From contig CM026423.1 of assembly GCA_014871385.1 (NCBI GenBank), positions 7,106,967-7,170,966 on the forward strand: DNA of 64,000 nucleotides. Reading direction: 5' to 3'. A model generated the notes under the pieces. That model ran no database searches, was not told the origin of the DNA, and worked only from the letters and a program-made list of their open reading frames with translations. The stretch comes from Ceratodon purpureus. Lineage: Eukaryota; Streptophyta; Bryopsida; Pseudoditrichales; Ditrichaceae. Made by a program: the position numbers and the translations under genes. Shown here in pieces: positions 54,840-64,000 of the stretch. How positions within the stretch are numbered: position 1 is the stretch's first letter; each line of letters starts with the position of its first letter.

Positions 54840-54965
54840 ATGCTTGTCTTTGCAGCCGGGGCGTTCTCCTGCGAAGCTGCAGTCCTGGCCGTTGTCCTTC
54901 GAATGCTTGTCTTTGCAGCCGGGGCGTTCTCCTGCGAAGCTGCAGTCCTGGCCGTTGTCCTTCGA
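54840..54965 (-). repeat. exact 63-bp tandem duplication in exon B
   Basis: Units 54840-54902 and 54903-54965 are identical. Length is a multiple of three. One frame reads (FEGQRPGLQLRRRTPRLQRQ) twice over. Confidence 0.9.
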
Positions 54966-56290
54966 AGCTGTAGGTGCTAGATCTGGTACCAACCCAACCC
55001 CACTTGTATGTTTGCCGGTTGTTCGTTTTAGCTCGGTTAGGTGTGGAGTTACAACAGCAGTGATGTTTATATTGTATTATGGTTCTAGTGTTTTTTGTTT
55101 TTGGTTTAATAATGTGTATGACGTTAAGGATTGATATGCTGAAATTGAAAGAGCAAACAGTGGAATGTATATGCGGTGCGTCTAAGTTATGGGTTGTTAA
55201 GTTTACGTTTTTTAGACAATTGAGGTAATGTCTATCAATGCTGTGGAGTAACGGTTTGGAAAACTTACCTGAAACTTGGGACGGCGTTGGTGATGTTCGG
55301 GGCAGATCAGTTGACTCCACGCCTCCCTGCTGGCAGTGCTCCCTCGCAGGTTGTTGGTGTCGTCCACGGATGCTATTGGCAGGTGTTGACGACCGGAGCG
55401 AATGCCGGTCTGGCTCGTTCTTGGGTGCCGCTGCTAGCTTCGGAGCGCTTACTGTGGCGACGTAGGATCCATGCGGTGCTTCAGAGGGCCTCGGTCGGTG
55501 ATGCTTAGGCGAGCTCCGGCTGGAGCTGGTGGGGATTGCGGTGCACTTGGGCAGATTTCTGTGCGGCCCTGTCTGCTGGTAAATGCTGGGGTGGAGTGCG
55601 TAGCTGCTCAAGTCAGAGTGTTGAGTACAGAGGGGTCCAGATCCGAAAAAATCGGATCTGCTTTGTGTGTAAATCTGAAACGCTACAAGCGAGCTCTCTC
55701 TCGGTGAAAGAAGTGGTGCAAAGGTATGCAAGTCTACTCTGGTTGTGATGTGTGCTAGTGAGAAGTGAGCTAATGAACATAGGATAACTAGAACCAAATG
55801 GGTGGAATACAACTTGTAGACATGAAGGAGCTGACAGAGCTCCAGGAGTGTTGTTGCAGCAATGGTGAGAGATGCGGTCGCCTGGGTCCGGCGTCGTGGG
55901 GATAGCGTGTGAGTCCGCTGAAGAGTGTGCACTATTACTACAGGAGGGTCGAAGCACTCACTGTGAGTTGGAGAAGGGAACAGAACACACCGTACCAACA
56001 CGAGCCAGCGCCTCAGTCTATCTCTACGGTGATGCAGTTCGTTCACTAAACCTCACAGATCTGAGCAGCCCTCCTGCTGACCCTGTCCAACACGCTAATC
56101 ATTCACTTTGCACTCAACGGACAACACACACAGAGGGCGTGGAGTGACAGGGGCCAAGGGATAGGGCCCAGCGCACCTATCCTCTGTTATCCTCTCTCTC
56201 TGCGGCTAATTCCCAGGAGCACCCTCACCAGAAAACTCGGAGCTACTTCAGCTGCTCATGGTTCCTCTGGGGGTCGAGTTCTATATCAAA

Positions 56291-58288
56291 CATACGCATA
56301 GCAGAGGACACGTTTTAGTCCCTAAAATTTCTCGACCATGTATCATCAAAACATTCTGAAACTTTCATTATAAAGCAAAAACCCAAAAAATAAATAAATT
56401 TGCATCTCCAACATAAAATTACTTGAGGATTAAGCATAGAGAATTTCAGTGGATTTGACGGCACGGATTGGAAGATCATTGAATTTGAATCCGTACAATC
56501 AAAACAAAGGCTTATGTCTATTCTTGAAGTAAAAAAAAGGTAATTTTTTAAAAAAAAACAAAATCTCTATATTTTATTATGTTATAAAGAAAAATAAAAT
56601 TGCATCTTGACAAAGAAAACTTAGACTCCTCATAGAATGAATTTTTTCCAAAATAAATGATTTTTAATTTTTAATTTATTTTTTGGATGGTATAAAAGGC
56701 AATCATATTATTTGCTTGAATAAAAAATCCCAAAGGTAGTTGAGGGTTGTTGCAAAATTTTGGAGCAGCCTACGAAGTTGAGAAAGCCAATTTAGATATT
56801 AGAAATATTTTTTCCACTATCTAGTGCAAAATCATATTATATTCCCACAAAACTCTTACGAACACTACATCTAATTTTTTTTCTCTCAAAAACCACATTT
56901 GAAATTGACATTATAGGAACCTGCCTTAGATCTCAGAAAGCCCATTGCAATTACTACACAACTTTCAAAGATGAGTTTCAAAAGAATTAATTAGTGGTTC
57001 TGGATTCTGGACCATGAAAATTTTCTGCTGAATCAACAGAAAATCAAAATATGTGAAGAATACTTAAAACATGAGGATTAGGTGAACTTGTAATTGTATG
57101 GTTGGACTTGATCATGTCTTAGACATGCAAATAAGTTGATCTTCAAAAGTATGACAGTGGGTTCATTTTCAATGCCTTGATAATTGACTAATAGTAAATT
57201 GCATTGTATATGAATTTTATTTTTTGGATATACATATTTCTTTCATATGGTTAAAACGACTATGTTTATTATGAGCGTTACGAGATGCATTCTAAACTGA
57301 TGTTTGTGAATTTTTACGATAAATAAAATAATTTCACCTTCCATATGATCTTTTATGATTGGTTTAGAAAACATATTTAATTTTGATGTTTACAAAATAT
57401 GATTTGTTAAAAATATACCCTAAATTGCCATTTTTGTCCTAAGAGCAAAAAAAAGAAGAAAAAATCACCTTCAACAAGAAGGCCTTAATTGAACTATTAA
57501 AAAGATCCACACCTTTTTTTTAGTTTTTTAATCACACAAATTTGAACATTGTTATATGTCTTTAATAACATCTATATAAAAATAAAAATAAATTGTCTTT
57601 CCATCAGAAGCCAATTCTACAAGAAATTTTACATAAAACCAAATTTTTGTGTCTTTCAAAAATGAACAACGTTTTTATCACATTTAGACTTATTTATATG
57701 ATTCTTGAAATTCTTCAATTGATTTTAAAGTATCTTTCCAAAAATAATCATTTTAGTATATGCTTTTTTATATCTTCACAAAAGCACCTAATAAATGCAT
57801 TCATGATTTTTATTAACAATCTTGAAAATAAACTAAAATATTAAACTTTTATAAATTTTTAAACTATAAAATTAATAATCTATATAAAAAGTATTTTGGC
57901 ATATAGTGGACTATTTTATATTTATATGTATATTTCAAAATATGTAATACAAATTTATATTTATATGTATATTTCAAAATATGTAGTTACAACACATTGT
58001 TGGACAGAGAATCCTTTGCCTTGGAAAAATACTAGATTTTTGATTGTGGTTAATTTTGGCTTAAGACATGAAAACAATACTAATATAAGAAGTATTAATT
58101 CTTGAATATATCATGTATACGTGCTTATATGTATATCCTTTTCATACATATATATAGAGTATTCATATCCATATACGTAGATTATTTTACACATATATGT
58201 AGAGTATTGTAATATTTGTATTTCTTATGTATAACTACAATAGAACATAGTACATAAATACATGATTTATACATACAAGTATAATAAT

Positions 58289-58352
<64 letters not shown>

Positions 58353-60047
58353 ATAAATATGATATAACGAATACAAAATCGTATAAGTCTTTTACATACC
58401 TTCAAAATCTTGAATTTCCCTCTAAAATAATAGCCAAAATTCAAATAACCACCAAATTAACATAAACACTTTAAATCAAGTGTACTTTGGCATTTTGGAA
58501 TGCTGTTAAAGTGCTTAACTGAGGGCAAGAGAGATTAAAACTCTACAAGGTACTGACAAGAATCTATAGCTCCTCAAAGTTTGTACTTCCAAATTCAGCA
58601 TCAAATGCACTTCTCTTTGCTTTACATAGTATCCTGACTTCATACAAAGCTTTGCCAAAACTATGTGATAGCTTCTTAGAAAGCAAATAATATCACCTAA
58701 ATTCTCTCTAAAATTCTTGTCTAGTATCTATATCAAACGTTTTCTATGCTCAATTGAAGTCGGTGCACTCTTTTACTCTTGAATTTAGCCGGTAGCTCAA
58801 GACCCTCTTACCTTGAAAGCCATAACTCTGTTTCAAATAATTGAAATGAAAAATTATGAAGCGCCATAAAGAACTAATACAATAACACTTCACTTGCCCA
58901 AATTCCACAAACAAAAATACTGTAAACAAATTTCTTCAAGCTTTTAAAGTCTCAGTCTTCTAAATTTTTTTGTAGCAAACAATGCCCTTCTTAAACAGTA
59001 ATAGAAATTACATATGTAGCCAAATAGAGCGTGCTATATCAATATCAACCCAAAACAACAAGATGTACAAGCTCCCAAAATCTCATAGAAAATTCGTAGT
59101 ACACATTGAGCTTTTCCTCTCCAAAAACTACACAGTGAAAACTAAACTCTGGTGAAGGGAGATGAGAACCTAACCCTATTGCCTTTTCCCAAAGTCAACA
59201 TCAACCCATACCTAGGGGTCAAGGCCTCAATTAGTCATTGGCTAAACCCTTCAAGCTTATTTCAGCCTAATCTATCTCTTATCTTAGCCATAAGACATCA
59301 AAAGTCTACCAAATAATAAACTATTTTTACCTTTCATCTATCAATATTTTAACACAAAAGGTGAAGTTTGGAAACATAAAAAACTAAACAAATAACATCA
59401 AATATATGTCTAAAATAGCTTAAAAAAAATTCCAAGAAGAATATCATTCCATTTGCAAAAACTTGAAAATGCGTTGAAGAATAAGAGCAACAAAGTCAGC
59501 ACAAGCAGCCTTGATCGATGGATTAACTGGAACTTCTAGCCAAGGTTGATGACGGCAACTTTCTTTGACATGTCAAAGACAACAAGAGTATTGATTATTA
59601 TTTAAGACTTCAAAAATCCCTTCAAATGTTACATCTTGAGTACCAAATTCAACTCACACAACCTCTAACAAAATCACCAAGACACAAACATCTTGTTAAA
59701 GGTTGTCGTGTCACCGCTACTCAACATGAGGTTGTTTTGGTGGCCAAGAAGGCCAAGTTTTTTCTTGCGGACGTTTATGCAGTGGCGCACGACTAGGTGG
59801 CAGAAGAGTATGAATCGGCAGTTTAGATAAAAAAAAATCCAGCTCAAGCTCTCGGTTAAGCTCTTCATCTTGAGACTAAAAACAAACTCTTTAATTTGAC
59901 ATGTTCAAAAAAATTCAAAACAACTACATCAAACTGATGAAGCTCTCAATATCCTTCTTCTTACAGCACAAATACTTCTTAGCAAGAAGTCGTCACCTTG
60001 AAGCTTCTCCAAAAGATATAATCTAGTTCTCCCAATAAAATCCATTG
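56291..60047. other. intergenic AT-rich DNA
   Basis: No gene could be supported. A 45-bp unit is tandemly doubled at about 57912-57985. Several short open frames of low complexity occur. Confidence 0.45.
58291..58348 (+). repeat. (TA)29 microsatellite
   Basis: Uninterrupted TA dinucleotide run of 58 bases. Likely variable in length. Confidence 0.95.
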
Positions 60048-60290
60048 AAATAAAATATAAAAAAATAAAAAATAAAACAACCGGTGGGATATAACTCCTT
60101 TCAGCATGCTCTGATAATCGCCAAGCTGCGGAAACTCGATTGGTAAGTGCTTCAAGCGCCATAGCACTGGTCGAATTTTGAAACCCTTTAGACCGGTATG
60201 AGCATGCGAATGGCCACGTGACTTGGCACTGCTAGTGAAAGCTAGGCAGGTAATTACCAGTTGGCGCCACCTACCCCTTTGAGCATGTGA
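60048..60290 (-). mobile_element. tRNA-derived SINE, copy 2, with T-rich tail
   Basis: On the minus strand it starts near AGGGGTAGGTGGCGCC, with an A box TGGCGCCAACTGG at about 60258-60270. It shares CACTAGCAGTGCCAAGTCACGTG with copy 1, has a decayed B-box-like segment (GGTTTCAAAATTCGACC, 60168-60184), and ends in a T-rich tail of TTTTTTA-like runs at 60048-60078 that resembles the LINE tail at 41451-41480. Confidence 0.55.
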
Positions 60291-60594
60291 GAAGATGTAG
60301 AGACTCCAAATTCTGTGGTTAAAACTATAGTCCTTTCCCTTCCCCATTCATACTTCTAATTTCCCCGCTGCCTTTTGTTTACTTTGAACACTGTCCTTCA
60401 ACCATTTCACATTATATTTACATATTAAACCATTTCTTTGCACGACAACGCACTTGTGTTTATTTCTCAATCATAAAATTTTATACATAAAATAAATTGG
60501 AATTTAAAAAATTTATAAGTTTATCATAATGCAAATTCCTTGTAATATATAATTATCTTGTCAATGAAAAACACCTAAATAGAGTCATTATAAG

Positions 60595-60828
60595 TGTTAG
60601 AAAGGTTCTTAAAGGGTGCGATCTCGGAAGCATTGACATGTAACTCCCAGGTGTCTTAGACTGAAGTAGAGTAGAACAGTAAGTAAGTCACAGTTAATTC
60701 CTCTGTGTCATCGCCTTAAGGGCTTTGGAGTTAACGACCTTGAGGCAATAAATAAGAGCAGCCTAAGGAAGGCTACAATCTTTTCATTTTCATTTTTGCA
60801 TTTGGTTTGAGCTCAATAACACGTTATC
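60595..60828 (+). repeat. 5' LTR of the copia fossil
   Basis: Starts TGTTAGAAAGG; end estimated from the primer-binding-like sequence that follows. Shares blocks CTGAAGTAGAGTAGAA, AAGTCACAGTT and TGTGTCATCGCCTTAAGG with the 3' LTR. Confidence 0.75.
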
Positions 60829-63658
60829 AGCACGTGTTGCTCTTGTTCATTATTTCCTCACTATTTGTTCTTGATTTTCTCAAGAGCTCACTTCTCTGAT
60901 TTATTTGCTCACTGCTAGTTTGCTTCAAGTTCAAAGTTTTCCAAATGATCTTACTGGTTTTATGAATTCAACTTCCATAGAGAGTTGAACTCTGCACCTC
61001 TTTCTGCTAAGGATCAAGCCTGCCAACTAGCCAGGCATGCCATTGCTGATTGCTAAAAATTACAGTACCAAGTTGTAGAGTAGCTAAGAGGACCTTCTGC
61101 TAGTAGCAACTTCTTCAGCCGCGTTCATTTCAAGCGAACCTCATGTGCGCCTGGTCAGGAATCATACTCCTCGGTCATTTAGTTAACAGCCAATAGGTTT
61201 GCAATTTGAGTACCAGGGGTTTGAGGAATTAAACAGTTGCGCACCTCAGCCGAGAGTGACTTATTTCCCCTCATTCAGATTTTATTTCTAGTTTTGGTTT
61301 TTGAGTTTTGTTTTCAGGCGTTGGTTTTCATATCTTCCGCTAGGTAACATCGGAACTCACTAACCGTGCAACAAAGGTTTTTGTCACACAACAATTCGCC
61401 GTTCTTATTTCAATGTTGGAGCTGCCGACTGACACTACTCCGTGACACCGCCGATACTTATAGGCATCGAGCAGTTCGTGTGGCCGTGCCCCTCCCGGGA
61501 ATTGAAAAGCTTCAGAGTGGGCCAGCTCTTGAGGAGCTCTTTCCTTTGTCATGGCTAAAACAGAAGCGAAGATTAAGACTCTCTTGTTCGACCCTTTGGC
61601 GGCTGATGATACTAATTTTTAGGAATGGTCTAATGAAATGACTACCTTCTTATGTGCTGAGGAATTGGATGGAGCTTTGAATGCCCAGACAACGGCTATG
61701 CTTCCAAAATCTTAGAAGTATCAAGCTTTGATGATCATTTGCCGTCACATTGATGCCTCATTGCGATTACAGTACATTCAAATCAACGACCCGGTGGAGC
61801 TATGGAAGCAATTGCAAACTTGTTTCCGACATGAGAAGACTCTCTTTTTGCCACAGACACGCATTGATTAGTATAGGTTGCGTGCGATTGATTTTCCAAA
61901 CTTGAAAACTTATGATGCACAGATGCATCGCATTCTTGCACAACTCCGTCTATGTGGGGACGTGATCATTGAGGAGCAGCTTATTGAGAAGACACTCTGA
62001 ACCTTTCCTCCTACTAATGTTGTTCATGCCTAACAATATGACAATATGAATTATAAGTGTCATTCTGACCTCATAACTCATTTGTATCAAGCTGAAAAAA
62101 AGCAATTAATTAGATTGAAGAATGCAAAGGAACGACCCGTCTAGGAGATTCATTCCACTCAGAAGCCCACAACTTTGTAACCGTCAATTGTTCTCGCCAA
62201 CAAGGAGCCAAACCCTAAGACTCAACACTAAAGCAACCAAACGTCAACCCCGAGATACAAGAGGTCGTGGCTGAGGGCGTGATGGTCGATATTCCTCAAG
62301 AAGAGATGACCGCCGATATCAGTTCAATCAACGCTATCACAATGTCGGTCAAGACTATTCCATGTATCACAACAACCATAAATATCATCAGCACTATCAG
62401 AGTCAATCTAGTCAATCTCCTAGAACCAGTCCCATTATAAAATCATGTCACCGATGTGGAAGGCAGGGTCATTTTGCTAGAAGATGTCGTACCCCCGAGT
62501 ACCTTGTTGAAATGTACAGAGAATTACAGAAAATGGAAGAGGATAAGAGAGAAGTGCACACTCTCGATGCACCCTCTTTCAATGACATCAAAAATTATAT
62601 GGTCTATTTGACTAGCATAAATTCACGGTCTTACATAGCACTTCTAGATAGTGCATCTACTTATTCTATTTTTCGAGATTCTCAGTTCTTTGAGCCCAAT
62701 TGCTTGGACGGACCCATGCAAGAGTGTAATATAATTACCATTGCCAAAGCCGAAACTTTAAGTTCTGGGAGGGCCGGGCAACAATTGTATTGCCCGGGGG
62801 ATTCCCCCTCAAGTGTGAAATCCGGCCGCATCTTGTAGTCTGATCAGCTACCGGGACTTGCGTGCAAATGAGATCCTCGCCTTCATCCAAGGGGAACGCG
62901 ATGATGAAAGGGTGCTAGAACTCCATAAAGGAGCACAATTGCTTGCCACGGTACAAGAAGGTGCCACTCGACTTTATGAAGTATTGATTTTGGATGTTGC
63001 AATCAACCCAACTCCCTAACTCGGGAAATTCAGCGGCCTCAAGCTTTGAAAAGCGTCTTTATGGACTTAAGCAAGCGAGAAGAGTGTGGTGTCATCACCT
63101 TTGACGCTTTCTCACATCTTACGGGTTTACTTGTCATACAACCCTTCCTTTCATCTTTGTACTTCGTAAGGATGCTGGTTATATTATCTTGCTAGTGTAT
63201 GTAGATGACATTAACTTGGTTGGTATTCCCAAGCACTGTACGGAAGTTGAGCAATTGTTATCTACTCAATTCAAAATCAAACTCCTCGGTTGGACTAGCT
63301 TCTGTCTAGGTTTATAGATTCATCACCTCTCTGATGGGAGTATTCTTCTTCATCAGGAGATTTATGTGAAGAAATTATTGAAGCATTACAACATGGCAAA
63401 TTCCAATCCTATCTCTGCACCAATGATTGGTCGAAGCAAGACTAGAGAGGATCCTTATTGACCTTGCAAGTAAGATGAGGAAGGAATTGCTAAGTAGCCT
63501 TACCTTGCCACGGTTGAAGTTTTGATTCACCTTGCCACTCATATAAGACCCGACATAGCATTTGACCAATTTTACAAGACATACTCTTTTCTCACCTAAG
63601 AGTTTTCCCTACTAGGGTTTTTCCTCAAAGGTGAGTTACTAATGAGGTTAAGGAGGAG

Positions 63659-63807
63659 TGCTAGAAATGTTCTAGAAAAGTGCAACCTCGAAAGCACCGA
63701 CATGCAACTCCGTGGTGTCTTAAACTGAAGTAGAGTAGAATAGTAAATAAGTCACAGTTCATCCCTCTGTGTCATCGCCTTAAGGGGTTTTGAGTTAACG
63801 CCCTTTA
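63659..63807 (+). repeat. 3' LTR of the copia fossil, truncated
   Basis: Starts TGCTAGAAATG after a purine-rich GGTTAAGGAGGAG; similarity to the 5' LTR ends where element E begins. Confidence 0.75.
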
Positions 63808-64000
63808 CCCCTAAAGGTCCAGGAGACCCAAATTGGGTTTTTGCTATTTCGGGCAGCCTAGTTGAAGAGGTTAAAAGTAATATTTTTTTCTAAGACTTTT
63901 ATTGGATGCTCCCTTTACCGCAAGGTGTACGTGGTAAAATTTTCAAAGACAAATTTCAATTTTAGAACCTTCATCTAGAAATTTTAGGTTTCAAGTCCAA
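63808..64000 (-). mobile_element. TTAA-family DNA element, copy E (runs off the window)
   Basis: Begins CCCCTAAAGG after TTTA and matches the inverted right end of copies C and D (blocks TTTCGGGCAGCC, GGTTAAAAGTAAT, GGATGCTCCCTTTA, CATCTAGAAATTTTAGGTTT). Its insertion point in the 3' LTR shows it is younger than the copia insertion. Confidence 0.8.

Larger units (their letters stand above)
52328..56290 (-). other. GC-rich, apparently spliced leader upstream of the LINE frame
   Basis: Composition jumps to GC-rich at about 56290. Strong minus-strand splice signals define exon A ending at 55268 (CAG/GTAAGT), intron 54968-55267, exon B 54194-54967 (ends ACAG/GTAAGT) and an intron running to an acceptor at 52329-52330 (TTTTCAG). 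Joined this way, an ATG at 54354-54356 in exon B (MPSGLATSRAV) reads in phase across the junction into the large frame at 52252. Exon B carries an exact 63-bp tandem duplication. It may be the first part of the LINE, a host gene into which the LINE inserted, or a captured gene. No domain was recognised in exons A and B. Confidence 0.4.
60595..63807 (+). mobile_element. Ty1/copia retrotransposon fossil, internally deleted
   Basis: Parts in order: 5' LTR from TGTTAG at 60595 to about 60828, a primer-binding-like GTTATCAGCACG, a gag region (about 61550-62500) with a CCHC knuckle (CHRCGRQGHFARRC), an aspartic-protease-like DSAS stretch, a piece of reverse transcriptase (VYVDDI near 63200) and a 3' LTR from 63659. 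Most of integrase and RT is missing and there are many breaks, so it is dead. By hand count about 22 of about 148 aligned LTR positions differ, which indicates an old insertion. A TTAA-family element cuts the 3' LTR. Confidence 0.88.

Noticed and set aside
53989-56046. A 685-codon minus-strand open frame as one gene
   Set aside because: It begins with GTG, runs through two strong splice donors, and its last 40 or so codons lie inside the CACTA transposon, so it is not a single coding exon.
58235-58465. Open frames rich in Tyr and Ile on both strands
   Set aside because: They are translations of the (TA)29 microsatellite.
1-64000. CRISPR array, tRNA or rRNA genes, bacterial operons
   Set aside because: No regularly spaced repeats, no convincing intact tRNA or rRNA sequence, and spliced plant-type genes with retroelements rule out a prokaryotic source.

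Overview
The window looks like a gene-poor, AT-rich piece of a land-plant nuclear genome, most likely a seedless plant (fern, lycophyte or bryophyte). The reasons are a spliced class I HD-Zip gene with a C-terminal LPWWDWP motif, GT-AG introns, CACTA elements, tRNA-derived SINEs, Ty1/copia and Ty3/gypsy fossils, and kilobases of AT-rich DNA between genes. The species is inferred, not read directly.

Layout. 1-1.8 kb: last exon of a lysine-rich gene of unknown function (+). 1.8-17 kb: mostly unassigned DNA holding an inverted pair of TTAA-flanked DNA elements (6.1-8.2 kb), a 120-bp CACTA foldback (13.6 kb) and a perfect 28-bp hairpin (14.8 kb). 17.4-18.9 kb: HD-Zip I transcription-factor gene (-), three coding exons. 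20.7-22.6 kb: remains of a Ty3/gypsy element. 23.4-24.0 kb: orphan open frame (-). 24.5-39 kb: three more TTAA elements, several foldbacks, a 24-base poly-G run and a 330-bp element with inverted ends. 41.3 kb: a SINE. 41.5-56.3 kb: a minus-strand LINE with an upstream GC-rich, apparently spliced leader that is split by a 1.7-kb CACTA transposon. 58.3 kb: a (TA)29 microsatellite. 60.0-60.3 kb: a second SINE. 60.6-63.8 kb: a deleted Ty1/copia fossil whose 3' LTR is cut by a sixth TTAA element that runs off the window.

The main discovery candidate is the LINE. One minus-strand frame runs from 52.0 to 41.5 kb with a single in-frame TGA. In order it carries an RRM/coiled-coil module, an 18-bp tandem repeat array read as (FHPKxR)n, a canonical 2A ribosome-skipping motif (GDIETNPGP), an apurinic-type endonuclease, a reverse transcriptase (YADD), a Rossmann/methyltransferase-like segment, an RNase H, a CCHC finger and a restriction-like (KPD...ExT...K) endonuclease. 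Two endonucleases in one LINE recall the Dualen/RandI elements known from green algae. I know of no described land-plant copy combining this with a 2A peptide, but I cannot search. The T-rich 3' tail of the LINE is nearly the same as that of the SINE at 60 kb, which suggests the LINE machinery may move that SINE.
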